Part shown: piece by piece, positions 37,018-45,909 of the stretch | How positions within the stretch are numbered: the first letter of the stretch is position 1 | Layout of the letters: each line of letters starts with the position of its first letter | Source of the DNA: a virus | Virus record (IMG/VR): IMGVR_UViG_3300018868_000009 | Location: 1-45,909 of that record | Direction: 5' to 3' (one strand) | DNA length: 45,909 bases | Translations under genes and position numbers: made by a program | Notes under the pieces: model-generated | The model's database searches: none | The model's input: the letters and a program-made list of their open reading frames with translations, nothing else | What the model was told of the DNA's origin: nothing

Positions 37018-37323
37018 TTACTCTCTTGTTAGTTTCAATATTCTTTCAATTTGTTTTTCGATTAACGGTTTACGGTTAGGCCAATATATATATTCTTTAT
37101 CTCCGGTCGAATGGAGTTTAGAAAGAAAAGGAATAATAATCTTTTCTACCGCAGCCAATCGAGTCAAATAATCTTCAGCTGTTTTTTCAGATGCAGTTTG
37201 AACAGCATCTTTAACCGACTTATCAACAATTGAATTATACTCTGCTTCTGATACGGCAGAAAATCCAAAGTCATCATCGGTTTCAAATTCTTGTGATAGT
37301 TTATCGAAATCAATTAGTGGCAT
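37018..37323 (-). CDS. Conserved T4-like marine phage protein, 101 aa
   Basis: An acidic N-terminus (DKLSQEFETDDDFGFSAVSE) is followed by a helical part and the C-terminal block GDKEYIYWPNRKPLIEKQIE, which I recall as the conserved end of a small T4-like marine phage protein of unknown function. It overlaps the 454-aa gene by one base (TAATG). It may be needed by the replication machinery, but that is only inferred from location. Confidence 0.65.
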   Translation of the reverse strand: MPLIDFDKLSQEFETDDDFGFSAVSEAEYNSIVDKSVKDAVQTASEKTAEDYLTRLAAVEKIIIPFLSKLHSTGDKEYIYWPNRKPLIEKQIERILKLTRE

Positions 37324-38687
37324 TAATATACCTTTCCAAATGGACCATATTTTTTACCTTTTTTCTGAGCAAAGAAAACAATATCAGTTAATAATTTACT
37401 TAATTCTTTGTCGGATAATGATAATAATTCAGAAATTAAATCCAATTGCATTAATTTAGACACCGCAGCTCCCAGATCGGATTTATAAACTATTTTTAAA
37501 TTTGTTTTAAATTCTTTATCTGAAGCGACTGAGGAGCTGAATTTTACTCCTGCTTTGTTTGTAGCTTTATTAAATTTATCAACAATCTTATCTATTTCTA
37601 CATCATCAATTTTTCTTAGATATTGATTGTGATCATTTTTAAAATTAACTCCATAATCTCCAAAGATTTTATCAACATCTTTTACTCCAGCTTGTCCTAA
37701 TTTTGCCAGAGGTTTACCAACTTGACCAGGTTCATATTTTAAATTTTTAAGGTGTCGAACATCCGTTGACATTATATCAAATTTATATTTTACATTATAA
37801 TAATTATCTGTTATAAAAATTTCAGTATGTTTTGCGTGAAAACTCATAGGATTATTAGGATAGTATTTTGTTGAAACACCAACATCTTCCATTATTGATT
37901 TAAAAAGTTCAATGTTTCCAACAGGTACAGGTTTAATATTTAATTTGCAAACAATTTCAGAAATTTCACAACGTAAATCTTTAATGATATCAAATTCTTT
38001 CATTGTTTTTTCTTCGCTTGTTAAAACATTAACAGGAACATATATTGCATTTTGATCCGTTTGTTTTAATGATACTCCAATAACAATTGATTTTCTATAA
38101 TACCCTCTTAATAAAGAATTTAATTCTTGAATTTTCTCATCTTTTTCTCTAACATTATTAGGAAGTCTATTACCATATTTAATTGTTTCTTCCAATTTTT
38201 TTTCTAAATTTGGTTCTTTTTTCGTATCAACTATCCATAAATCAGCAGGATTCCAAGTATTGACATTTCCAGATCCTCCTGCTTTCCTAAACATTATATT
38301 AACAAATTCCATAAAGTTTTCTCCTCGGTCAAACCGAGCCTCTTTAAATTGTGGAGCTGAATATTTGTCCAATAGTGCTTTTTGTTGGCCAAAATAGGAC
38401 AGTAACCATTTATCTGGAATAGGATCACTATCCTTTTTTATGTTAAACGTTGGATCAAAGATTTTTTGTAATTCGGAATATCTTTTATCCAATTTAACAT
38501 TCATCCAATTAGGCCATTTTAACTTTTTTTTTGGATTCGAATTCTCATAGGCCGATATAACTTCAACTTGTTCTTTTTTACTGATGAACTGATTGGTGGG
38601 CATTAATTTGGTATAATTTACGTTGTTCTTCAATGCTCTCTGAAAGATCCATTTTGAACCATCTTCTTGATTATCTGTTTTAGACAT
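37323..38687 (-). CDS. PD-(D/E)xK-like nuclease candidate, 454 aa
   Basis: The middle of the protein carries NTWNPADLWIVDTKKEP, and about 45 residues later YYRKSIVIGVSLKQTDQNAI. This is the pattern of a restriction-type nuclease core, with D of PAD on one strand and S-x-K on the next, preceded by RFDRGENFMEFVNIMF with a candidate helix Glu. The rest is Lys/Asn-rich and unlike any enzyme I know. Base composition is more A+T-rich than in the neighbouring replication genes, suggesting separate origin. It lies next to the DUF4338/DruA-like gene, with one base between. Function unproven. Confidence 0.5.
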   Translation of the reverse strand: MSKTDNQEDGSKWIFQRALKNNVNYTKLMPTNQFISKKEQVEVISAYENSNPKKKLKWPNWMNVKLDKRYSELQKIFDPTFNIKKDSDPIPDKWLLSYFGQQKALLDKYSAPQFKEARFDRGENFMEFVNIMFRKAGGSGNVNTWNPADLWIVDTKKEPNLEKKLEETIKYGNRLPNNVREKDEKIQELNSLLRGYYRKSIVIGVSLKQTDQNAIYVPVNVLTSEEKTMKEFDIIKDLRCEISEIVCKLNIKPVPVGNIELFKSIMEDVGVSTKYYPNNPMSFHAKHTEIFITDNYYNVKYKFDIMSTDVRHLKNLKYEPGQVGKPLAKLGQAGVKDVDKIFGDYGVNFKNDHNQYLRKIDDVEIDKIVDKFNKATNKAGVKFSSSVASDKEFKTNLKIVYKSDLGAAVSKLMQLDLISELLSLSDKELSKLLTDIVFFAQKKGKKYGPFGKVY

Positions 38688-38688
38688 T

Positions 38689-39798
38689 TTACCTAATAAT
38701 TTGAATATCTTTACCTGAAGTCCAGATTTCGAGTTCTGTCCTCAACCTACCCTCACTTTTGAGGGTTTCGTATCTATTTATAGCTTTGCTCCGCCACCAT
38801 TCGATGATGTTACTCAACTCATGTTTCTCATAATTAGTACCAGGAATCAATGTGTCAGTTTTACAAGTCATATACTCAACACAGTTACTATACCCAAAAT
38901 CGGATGTATAATACCTTTTCTTCTCTGTCAACTTTTTAGCATTTTCAATCGTTATATTAAACTCATCACCTTCGGTTGTTCCTTTGAGTGCTGCTTTAGT
39001 CAAGGCAATAATCTTGGTGAAGGTTCTCAATTTTCTACTGGTGGTTGAAGTATCACCAGCTAATAAATCTCCAGTAATATTCTCCACATAATCTTTCAAA
39101 TCATGGTATCTTTGGCCGTGCATCATAGGTACCATATCAGATTCGGTTAATCCCCTAAAACGAATATAAGGCTTCATGCCATCATATTGAGATACTGATT
39201 TTGTGGTACCATACAAACTGGTGGTTTCAAATAAACACAGGTTCATATCATATTTCTTATTACAGATTTCTCTTACGGTATGGCTGGTACAGATGGCTGA
39301 TAGAAGTTTACCACCAAGGTAATTAAATCCAAACGGCTGTGCTGGCACAATAACGAATCCCATCATCGTAGCTGTATTAAAGCGTTTGGCTGTATCTTCC
39401 TGTTGAATCCAAACCTGTCCTAAGAGTTCATTTCGGGGTTTCATATAGATGACTGGTGAACCTAACCGAATGAATCCTAGAATCTTTCCTGAGTTCTTTT
39501 CTTTGACTGCCAATTGAACATTTTTGCCAACTGGTGCTTTGTTAATGTGTGATGAGGTAATGGAAAGTAATGTTTCCCATGTTTCATTTGGTATCTCCAA
39601 TACTTCAATATCCATATTTTTTGGATGCATGGAGAAATCAGAGAATAAATCGTCCTCTGGTGGAAATAATGATGATGGTAAATTATCGAGATTCTTTAAC
39701 TTCTCATCACGCATGTATTCTTCGGTACTTCCAATGTTACTGAAGTAATCGTGAAAAGTTTTGGAACAATGCAATGCTTGTTCTCTGGTCAATATCAT
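38689..39798 (-). CDS. DUF4338/DruA-like protein, 369 aa
   Basis: The central part (about residues 105-245) reads GKILGFIRLGSPVIYMKPRN, FGFNYLGGKLLSAICTSHTV and LCLFETTSLYGTTKSVSQYD. The order 'gives G-F-I-x-L-G-S-P, R-N/R-D, N-L-x-x-K-L-L, L-x-E-T, G-T' resembles the DUF4338 family, which includes DruA of the Druantia anti-phage system. The resemblance is by eye only. A conserved T4-like gene unrelated to defence is the alternative. It overlaps gp41 by four bases, which suggests it was placed here long ago and is expressed with the replisome. Confidence 0.45.
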   Translation of the reverse strand: MILTREQALHCSKTFHDYFSNIGSTEEYMRDEKLKNLDNLPSSLFPPEDDLFSDFSMHPKNMDIEVLEIPNETWETLLSITSSHINKAPVGKNVQLAVKEKNSGKILGFIRLGSPVIYMKPRNELLGQVWIQQEDTAKRFNTATMMGFVIVPAQPFGFNYLGGKLLSAICTSHTVREICNKKYDMNLCLFETTSLYGTTKSVSQYDGMKPYIRFRGLTESDMVPMMHGQRYHDLKDYVENITGDLLAGDTSTTSRKLRTFTKIIALTKAALKGTTEGDEFNITIENAKKLTEKKRYYTSDFGYSNCVEYMTCKTDTLIPGTNYEKHELSNIIEWWRSKAINRYETLKSEGRLRTELEIWTSGKDIQIIR

Positions 39799-41174
39799 AC
39801 TTTGAAGCCTTCAAATGATTTCTTCGGATGTTGGATTTTATTATGAGCACCGATTTGGCCAGAATCCACAATACCATTTTGTGCTGATTGTTCAATATCA
39901 AATAATCTCATTTTGGCCCGATCAACACCGATTGTAAATCGTTTATAGTGTGTTGGATCATTATATCGATTCTTTAATTGTTTCACCATAATTTGGCCAA
40001 GTTCTTCTAATTCTTCACTTGTAATAAGAGCAAACATCAGGTCGGCGGTTGCAGGCAACCCGAAACTCTCACTCGTATCTTCCAAGCCTGGATCGCTCGA
40101 TGTAAATCCGCTTCTGGTAGTTTGAGTTGCAGATACAATAGGAACATTACATTCAACCGCAAGACCTCTAAGTTCTTCTGCGATGGACTTGACGTAGGTG
40201 TAAGAGTTGATATTCGCACCAGCTTTGATACGAGAAGAACAACAGATATTAAGATAATCCACGAAAATAATGTCAGGCACGAAAGACCTCTTGAGATTAA
40301 GTTCATTTAATAAAGTCCTAAAGTGAGTAGTTGAAGCTGCAGCGGTTGGATATTCTTTAATGATAAGCTTGCCGGTGGTTTTTTCACGAACTTTGTTAAC
40401 TCGTTTATCATACATATCTTTTGGTAAATCAACCAAATCATCCAATGTTACATTCAACAAGTTAGCATCTATTCTTTCAGCAATCTTTTCTTCAGCCATT
40501 TCCAAAGTGATGTAGAGGACATTTTTTCCCTGAACCATACAAGAGGCAGCAACATGGCACATAAACAAAGATTTACCCACGCCAGTACCAGCAAGAGCAA
40601 TATTAAGAGTTTTTGCTGGGAGTCCACCTTTTGTAATTTTGTTGAAATATTCCAGATCAAAGGGGATTCTTTCTTCTTTTCTGTGATAAAATTCATATCG
40701 TTCATCCGAGTTCTCCAAGTAATCATGGCCTACTGTTGTATCAAAACTGATTGCTAGTGCATCCGAAAGAATTTTTGGAATTGCACCTTTGTCGTTTGCT
40801 TTATCTTTACCATCCAAAATCGATATCGATCCCAATACAGCATTGTATATGGCTTTCTCTTGACAAAACTTTTCGGTCTTATCTACAAGCCATTGTATTT
40901 GAGTTTCTTCGGATTTATTGTGTTCAACATCTTTAAGATATTCTTCACACTTGATAACCTCTTCATCGGAAAGATTTGTTCTTTCTTTAACGGCAATACT
41001 AATAGCTTCAATTGTTGGAACAGTATTGTATGTTTCGGTAAATGAGGTAATTTCGTTGAATAAGGTTCTCTCGGTTCTGTCCGAGAAATATTCAGGTTTA
41101 ATAAAGGGTAATACTTTTCTTAAAAATTCCTCGTTATAAACGAGGTTCTTCAATATCGCTTGTTCCAGTTTCAT
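39795..41174 (-). CDS. 41: Replicative DNA helicase, T4 gp41/DnaB-type, 459 aa
   Basis: The replicative helicase unwinds DNA ahead of the polymerase as a hexamer with primase. The C-terminal RecA-like domain has Walker A LAGTGVGKSLFMCH near residue 200, NVLYITLEMAEEKIAERID, the Walker B strand PDIIFVDYLNICC, and VPIVSATQTTRSGFTSSDPG with the DnaB-type Gln. The N-terminal domain starts KLEQAILKNLVYNEEFLRKV. The start is the ATG at 41174 behind AGGAAATGATTG. Length matches T4 gp41 (475). Confidence 0.9.
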   Translation of the reverse strand: MKLEQAILKNLVYNEEFLRKVLPFIKPEYFSDRTERTLFNEITSFTETYNTVPTIEAISIAVKERTNLSDEEVIKCEEYLKDVEHNKSEETQIQWLVDKTEKFCQEKAIYNAVLGSISILDGKDKANDKGAIPKILSDALAISFDTTVGHDYLENSDERYEFYHRKEERIPFDLEYFNKITKGGLPAKTLNIALAGTGVGKSLFMCHVAASCMVQGKNVLYITLEMAEEKIAERIDANLLNVTLDDLVDLPKDMYDKRVNKVREKTTGKLIIKEYPTAAASTTHFRTLLNELNLKRSFVPDIIFVDYLNICCSSRIKAGANINSYTYVKSIAEELRGLAVECNVPIVSATQTTRSGFTSSDPGLEDTSESFGLPATADLMFALITSEELEELGQIMVKQLKNRYNDPTHYKRFTIGVDRAKMRLFDIEQSAQNGIVDSGQIGAHNKIQHPKKSFEGFKV

Positions 41175-41451
41175 CAATCATTTCCTGCTCAATGTTGGAT
41201 GACATAATTTGACACAACAAGTCACCAATGTAGTTTTTAAAGTCATTATCTTTTTCCAAGTTCTTTTTCTTGATGGTGGATTCTATCACATCAAACTTGA
41301 ATTGTAAATAGACCTGTTCATCTTTTTCTTCAAACGCAACTCTACCATATTTGTATGTGGTATCTTTGTAAGGACCATCAAGTAATTTTATATGTACCGC
41401 AGCATCATCTTCCTTTGGGTATATAAAACAATAATCAATTCCCTCAATCAT
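41134..41451 (-). CDS. Conserved small acidic protein between uvsX and gp41, 105 aa
   Basis: The pattern IEGIDYCFIYPKEDDAAVHI, KLLDGPYKDTTYKYGRVAFE, then an acidic helical tail, is known to me from T4-like marine phages in this same position, without a known function. The second of two tandem ATG codons has the better spacing from GGAG. It overlaps uvsX by eight bases and gp41 by 41 bases, so all three are probably co-translated. Confidence 0.7.
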   Translation of the reverse strand: MIEGIDYCFIYPKEDDAAVHIKLLDGPYKDTTYKYGRVAFEEKDEQVYLQFKFDVIESTIKKKNLEKDNDFKNYIGDLLCQIMSSNIEQEMIDETGTSDIEEPRL

Positions 41452-42526
41452 CATCTACTCCATTCATGGTTACAATTTCATCAAACAAATTCTCATCTCC
41501 TCCTTGCATAATATCTCCTGATGCAATTTGGTATTTTTCTTTAACATAAGTTTGAAATTTTTCACTAGTAATCATTGGTATCCAAAAATCTTTAGTGTCG
41601 GTTTCTTTGATACGATATTTCTTATCTTCTATTTCACCAGTAGAAACGTCCACCCTTGAATACCATCCGTTAGTTGGCTTAACAACCAAACCTGCGTCCA
41701 ATGCCAGATCAAGTAAACCTGACCAACGAGAAATGCCGCCATCAAAAGATACAGAAACAGGAATTTTAGATTTTTCTTTAACATATCGTGATTTCTCCAC
41801 GTTAATTATGAAATTATAACCTACAACCTCTGTGCCTTCTTTTTCTTGTTGGCGCCCAAGGATGAAAATGTTATCGGCCGAATAATAAGAACCTGTTCCA
41901 CCACCAACGATAGCTTTGGGGAACATACCAATTTCCATATATGTGTGATTAACAACAATCATAGGAACATCTTTCATTGTCAGGTGTGGTAACACCATAC
42001 GAAATAATGATTTTACTGCTTTTGCTCTGGACATATCACCAACAGTTTTACCTTCTAGAGCATCATTAACTTCTTTTCTTGAAGCTAGATTGCCGATGGA
42101 ATCGATAACAATAATTAATTTATCATCTCTTTCCAATTCAGCCAACTGTTGCATTACATCAATTTTTAATTGCTCTATATCAGTAAGTGGAGTGTGTAAT
42201 ACCCGATTAGTATCAATACCAAAAGAGTCAAAATAAGATTGCGGCGTACCGAATTCAGAATCGTAGAAAAGAAGTGCAGCATCGGGATATTTGTCCAAGT
42301 AAGATTTAGCCATCAGTAGAGAAAAGGCCGTTTTAAAATGTTTGGATGGACCTGCCCACATTGTAAGACCCGGTGTTAATCCGCCATCCAAGCGACCACT
42401 TAATGCCACATTAATAATAGGCACCGATGTTGGGATCATATCCTTCTGTGTGAAGAATTTGGACTTTGATAAAATAGCCGATTCTTTAATCGAACTATTC
42501 TTTTTAATTTTGTCAAGTATACTCAT
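41444..42526 (-). CDS. uvsX: UvsX RecA-like recombinase, 360 aa
   Basis: UvsX forms filaments on single-stranded DNA and pairs homologous strands in T4-type recombination-dependent replication. The ATP site is the T4-style Walker A MWAGPSKHFKTAFSLL (59-66), with ALLFYDSEFGTP and the Walker B KLIIVIDSIGNLASRKE. The DNA-binding loop region includes VVNHTYMEIGMFPKAIVGG. Length is close to T4 UvsX (391). The C-terminal tail is acidic, as in T4 UvsX. Confidence 0.9.
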   Translation of the reverse strand: MSILDKIKKNSSIKESAILSKSKFFTQKDMIPTSVPIINVALSGRLDGGLTPGLTMWAGPSKHFKTAFSLLMAKSYLDKYPDAALLFYDSEFGTPQSYFDSFGIDTNRVLHTPLTDIEQLKIDVMQQLAELERDDKLIIVIDSIGNLASRKEVNDALEGKTVGDMSRAKAVKSLFRMVLPHLTMKDVPMIVVNHTYMEIGMFPKAIVGGGTGSYYSADNIFILGRQQEKEGTEVVGYNFIINVEKSRYVKEKSKIPVSVSFDGGISRWSGLLDLALDAGLVVKPTNGWYSRVDVSTGEIEDKKYRIKETDTKDFWIPMITSEKFQTYVKEKYQIASGDIMQGGDENLFDEIVTMNGVDDD

Positions 42527-43425
42527 TATTTTTCCCTTTTACGAAATGCAAGCTCAGCATCATCTACATACATACTATCTATCTTGGACTTCCGATTAGG
42601 AAATCCACGTTTACCTTTTGATATTGGAGGAATACTTTCACCTGAAGCACTATCAATTATAATAGGTTCTTCCTCTTTTTCTTCAATATCAACAATATTT
42701 TCTTTTTCAATTTCAACCGAATCATCCGACACCGGTTTGCTTTGGAAGAAATCATCCCAATTCTTTTCTTTTGGCTTCTGCATTGAGATATTCGCCGCTA
42801 TCAATAATAACACAGCCAACGGGTCAAATACAAGCATAATGATTAAGATTACCAACCGAACGGCCTTATCTACGGCACCTTCACCTTCAAAGAACATATC
42901 TGCCACATATTTGATTGGACCAATGTCAGCTACCAATTTATTCTCCTCACGGAGAAGTGGCAGGCGTTTCTTGTTAATTTCGGTAAGTTCTCTTTGGGTG
43001 GATTGTATTTGGCGATCCAACTGATTACTTGCTGTTGAAGGATCCTTGGCTCTTGCCAATAAGTAATTCAATCTATTATCGGCAATCTTTTGTTGTTGAC
43101 TGAGTGTTTTGAGTTCTACTGAATTTGCACCAGCATCCAAGGTGGAATCAATGTGTGCTTTGGCTAAGAAACCAAAAATACCCATTGAGGTAATTAACAT
43201 GAGTAACATCACGGCAATCACCAAATAGGATTTTAATAAAAATGGTGCGGTCTTCCAATTACGATATAACCAAGAAGCTGTAACTAACTTGGCAAACTCA
43301 AGTGAAGCGCCCATGAAAACGATAGGCCAAAATGCACCTAAGAAAATGGCACCAAGGCCAATGATTGAATAGTATGCAGCAATACCAGAAAGTAAAAATG
43401 CTGCAGCAAATGTAAAATATATCAT
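42526..43425 (-). CDS. Four-helix membrane protein, 299 aa
   Basis: Hydrophobic segments lie at about residues 2-20, 24-42, 65-87 and 187-211. A coiled coil or charged helical loop runs between the third and fourth (QQKIADNRLNYLLARAKDPS ... ELTEINKKRLPLLREENKLV), and the last 85 residues are acidic, then basic. A similar membrane protein between uvsX and gp43 is present in T4-like cyanophages and pelagiphages, from memory. Its role is unknown; anchoring the replisome to the membrane is one idea. It overlaps the polymerase gene by four bases. Confidence 0.7.
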   Translation of the reverse strand: MIYFTFAAAFLLSGIAAYYSIIGLGAIFLGAFWPIVFMGASLEFAKLVTASWLYRNWKTAPFLLKSYLVIAVMLLMLITSMGIFGFLAKAHIDSTLDAGANSVELKTLSQQQKIADNRLNYLLARAKDPSTASNQLDRQIQSTQRELTEINKKRLPLLREENKLVADIGPIKYVADMFFEGEGAVDKAVRLVILIIMLVFDPLAVLLLIAANISMQKPKEKNWDDFFQSKPVSDDSVEIEKENIVDIEEKEEEPIIIDSASGESIPPISKGKRGFPNRKSKIDSMYVDDAELAFRKREK

Positions 43426-45909
43426 GAGAAAAAATCCTCTAATGTGCTAACCTTCTCTGTCGACCACTTCATACAATCCAAAATTACTTTAATTGGTTCT
43501 AAGAATGATTTTTCGAATTGCAAATCATAATCGATATAATCATTAAGTCCAAATTCAACAGGCAAACGACCGGGAAATGATATTACGGTATCCTTGAATG
43601 GATTTGGCATCTTGAGGTAACTATACTTCAACTTCTCACCCTCTTGAATGAGTGGATATTTTTTAGTGAGTTTCTTCTCTTTGAGAAAGTGGTTATATAA
43701 AATAGCTCCCTTTACATGGATCGGTGTTCCCGATTTATATAAAGAAAGTCCATCAGAGTATTTAGCCAATCCATTAACTCCACGGGGAGAAGAAATTTCT
43801 TCAGGAGGCAACTTCATGAAATCCACTTTAGCCTGTTTGATGAATCTGTGGATATCTTCTTCGGTGCCTTTCAACATAATTGAAATGGCTTCTTTCATCT
43901 TTTCACGGATAGCGGATGGAGTGGAAGATTTAATCATCTCCAAGCCCATTACCTTCATCTGAGGTTCTTTATATTGAATACCTTCATTGTTATACACATT
44001 AAGAATATATCGCTTCTTGGCAGTCCAAATACCTTTATCAGATAATCCTTCACGCTTCATCTGCATTTTTTGATCATACGCTCCAACATAGTCGGCCAAT
44101 TCTTGATAGGAAGCATCAATAAACGGTTGAATCTTATCATTACAAACTTTGTCCATGAACCTAATGATGACGTTTGGATCATCCACTCGAGCACCGTAGA
44201 CTTTTGTAACAAGAGGCGCAAGGCATAAGTAAATCGAATCAGTATCACTCGCAATAACGTAATCATCATTTTTAGTATCCAATAATTTATTCATATATGA
44301 ATTTAATTTGGCCTCAATCCATCGGATCGAAAATTGGCCAGCTAGTGTGACGGCAAGAGCCATCCGCAAATCATAGAACCTAAAGTATTGCGAACCCAAA
44401 GCACCGTAAGCGGAGTTTAGTGATACTTTTTTTGCTAACTGGAGATTGTCATAACGAGCAATTCGTTTTTCAATCTCATACTTCTTGGAATCATCAGTTT
44501 CATTTTCATATTCTTGTTTTGCTTGTAACATCAACTTCTTAAACTTCTTACGATCTTCATACATTTCTTCCATCATCTTGGGTAAGAAACCTTGTATGTC
44601 GGTACGAAAGAATTGGCCATTTGGTGTAATGGTCATATTGGATTCTTTTGCAAGCCAATCCAAATCAACTTTCTTTTCTAATAATTTTTCAACAGATACT
44701 CCTGAAGAAATGATTTTTCTCACCTCATCAGGATAATCTTCAGGTTCAACAATTGTTTCAGGTGATATGTTATATTGAATTATCAAATGTGGATAAAGTG
44801 AGTTCAAATCAAAGCTGGCCATCCAATCATGTTTGCCAACTTGAACTTCTTTAACATATGCACCTTCAAAAGCAGAATCTTTTTCTTTTACAACTCTAGG
44901 CGGAACAATGATATTCTTTTCCAACAAATAGGAATACGTCATGGCATCCCACATTCTGGTCTGCGCAAAGATATCATCATAATTTGATTTGGTATCATAC
45001 GCCAAAGTTACACCTAATTCCAATAACTTTAGTTTATCTTCCAACTTAACAACAATCTCAACGTCCTTGATGTTATACTCAATAAACTTTTGATAGTTTA
45101 ATTTATACAACTCATGTAGATTATCATATTCATCAAAAGATAATTTACCTTCACCCAACTCAAGCTGAGCGATTGCATCTAACTTATATGATTCTTGTGA
45201 TTTTCCACCAGGAGCATACCACTTATACAACTCAATATAATCTAGTGCAGATACACCAAGAATATCATATGCAATTTGTGGCCGACCCATGATTATCGTT
45301 TTACGTTCCGAAACATAATTCCACGGAGATAACTTCTTCATTGCATCTTCACCAAGAATTCGTTTGAATCGATTGATGATGTATGGTATATCAAAGAACT
45401 TGGTGTTCCAACCAGTAATGATATCAGGACATCGATCTGTCCATAAACTCATGAATTGTCGGCATAAAGAATGTTCATCTTTACACTTCACATAAATTTC
45501 TTTGTCCTGAACCACATAATCTCCACAACCAAACACATAGGTTTGACCATGCAGATACTTAATACAAATAGCGGTGATAGGTTCATTGGCTTCGTAAGGA
45601 TTAGGAAATCCATTATCAGAACCCACCTCGATATCAACTACCGCAATGAGAACTTTTTCTTGATCATAGTCGACCATGCCTTGATGTTGATCTGCAATAA
45701 AAGCATACTCAAATCGAGTTTGGCCATAAATCGTTGGACCATTTGAAACTCCTTGGAATTGTTTGATGTAATCTCTAGCATCACGCATGTTGCTAAAGAT
45801 TTTTTGATCTAGGTAATTACCTTCTAGTGTGGTAAACTTAGTTACTTTTTTGGAAGGAAGAAAAAGAGAAGGAGAATATTCAATTCTCTGCTTTACTCTT
45901 TTACCATCC
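43422..45909 (-). CDS. 43: DNA polymerase gp43, family B, 5' end beyond window
   Basis: The replicative polymerase with proofreading exonuclease. Motifs present: Exo I AVVDIEVGSDNGFP, Exo III-like DYDNLHELYKLNY... IEYNIKDVEIVVKLE, Pol A SFDLNSLYPHLIIQY, Pol B SLNSAYGALGSQYFRFYD, and Pol C YVIASDTDSIYLCL. The C-terminus STLEDFFS resembles the clamp-binding tail of T4 gp43. A first ATG is at 45788, but the frame stays open to the window edge and its upstream part (DGKRVKQRIEYSPSLFLPSK) aligns with T4 gp43 sequence before SMKDARDW. The true start is therefore beyond base 45909 and the gene is partial here (828 residues visible). Confidence 0.9.
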   Translation of the reverse strand, partial: DGKRVKQRIEYSPSLFLPSKKVTKFTTLEGNYLDQKIFSNMRDARDYIKQFQGVSNGPTIYGQTRFEYAFIADQHQGMVDYDQEKVLIAVVDIEVGSDNGFPNPYEANEPITAICIKYLHGQTYVFGCGDYVVQDKEIYVKCKDEHSLCRQFMSLWTDRCPDIITGWNTKFFDIPYIINRFKRILGEDAMKKLSPWNYVSERKTIIMGRPQIAYDILGVSALDYIELYKWYAPGGKSQESYKLDAIAQLELGEGKLSFDEYDNLHELYKLNYQKFIEYNIKDVEIVVKLEDKLKLLELGVTLAYDTKSNYDDIFAQTRMWDAMTYSYLLEKNIIVPPRVVKEKDSAFEGAYVKEVQVGKHDWMASFDLNSLYPHLIIQYNISPETIVEPEDYPDEVRKIISSGVSVEKLLEKKVDLDWLAKESNMTITPNGQFFRTDIQGFLPKMMEEMYEDRKKFKKLMLQAKQEYENETDDSKKYEIEKRIARYDNLQLAKKVSLNSAYGALGSQYFRFYDLRMALAVTLAGQFSIRWIEAKLNSYMNKLLDTKNDDYVIASDTDSIYLCLAPLVTKVYGARVDDPNVIIRFMDKVCNDKIQPFIDASYQELADYVGAYDQKMQMKREGLSDKGIWTAKKRYILNVYNNEGIQYKEPQMKVMGLEMIKSSTPSAIREKMKEAISIMLKGTEEDIHRFIKQAKVDFMKLPPEEISSPRGVNGLAKYSDGLSLYKSGTPIHVKGAILYNHFLKEKKLTKKYPLIQEGEKLKYSYLKMPNPFKDTVISFPGRLPVEFGLNDYIDYDLQFEKSFLEPIKVILDCMKWSTEKVSTLEDFFS

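Noticed and set aside
38775-38782. TATAAATA (minus strand) inside the DUF4338-like gene
   Set aside because: It matches the late promoter and could serve the 454-aa gene, but it lies within coding sequence of an A+T-rich genome, where chance matches are expected. A similar match at 13160-13167 inside rnh was rejected for the same reason.
1-45909. tRNA genes, CRISPR array, integrase, transposase, attachment sites
   Set aside because: No cloverleaf-like segment with conserved TTCGA/CCA features, no regularly spaced repeats and no recombinase motif was seen; the genome is packed with minus-strand genes.

Overview
The window is part of the genome of a lytic, T4-like myovirus with a low-G+C genome (roughly 35-40% G+C by eye). 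About eighty genes are packed almost without gaps, and every gene I accept reads leftward on the minus strand. Many neighbours overlap by 1-14 bases (ATGA and TAATG junctions). The family assignment rests on T4-type replication genes (gp43 DNA polymerase, UvsX, gp41 helicase, gp61 primase, RNase H/5' exonuclease), T4-style late promoters, and accessory genes I know from marine T4-like phages (CobT-like VWA protein, A-type Fe-S protein, 2OG oxygenases). The host is probably a Gram-negative proteobacterium: there is a lipoprotein outer-membrane spanin, the sigma70-type promoters are near consensus, and the IscU gene looks proteobacterial. The species cannot be named. No tRNA, rRNA, CRISPR array, integrase or insertion sequence was seen.

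Layout in transcription order, from high to low coordinates. (1) 45909-37018, replication and recombination: gp43 (its 5' end runs off the window), a four-helix membrane protein, UvsX, a small conserved protein, gp41 helicase, a protein resembling DUF4338/DruA, a PD-(D/E)xK-like protein and a small conserved protein. (2) 37014-30843, a nine-gene glycan/methylation cassette of glycosyltransferase-like proteins alternating with class I methyltransferases. (3) 30718-22053, a virion block that probably starts at a TATAAATA late promoter. Six of its proteins begin with a short sequence resembling the T4 capsid-targeting sequence and ending in a candidate prohead-protease site. They include a NadR-like nucleotidyltransferase/kinase, a ligase-like protein with a KYDG motif and a nuclease-like protein. 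(4) 22031-19895, a lysis cassette: inner spanin, outer spanin, GH19 endolysin, three-helix holin and a tail-anchored coiled-coil protein. (5) 19859-15302, primase, then nrdA - iscU - A-type Fe-S carrier - nrdB. (6) 15289-11029, small and zinc-binding proteins, a GIY-YIG protein, RNase H, a DUF6433-like protein and a degenerate nucleotidyltransferase. (7) 10937-3733, a CobT-like VWA/HExxH protein, small proteins, a GroES-like co-chaperonin, a B12-type radical SAM enzyme and three 2OG-Fe(II) oxygenase-like proteins. (8) 3731-1, very small early-type genes, several sigma70 promoters and a GP88-like protein.

Two themes stand out. One is iron: IscU, an A-type carrier, a class I ribonucleotide reductase, a radical SAM enzyme and three Fe(II)-dependent oxygenases lie within 15 kb. 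The other is a set of enzymes apparently addressed to the capsid interior, so that they could be injected with the DNA; one of them would act in NAD metabolism. A repeated 18-bp dyad (TGTTGT-N6-ACAACA) near the strong promoters may be an operator. All family names come from reading motifs by eye; no database search was possible.
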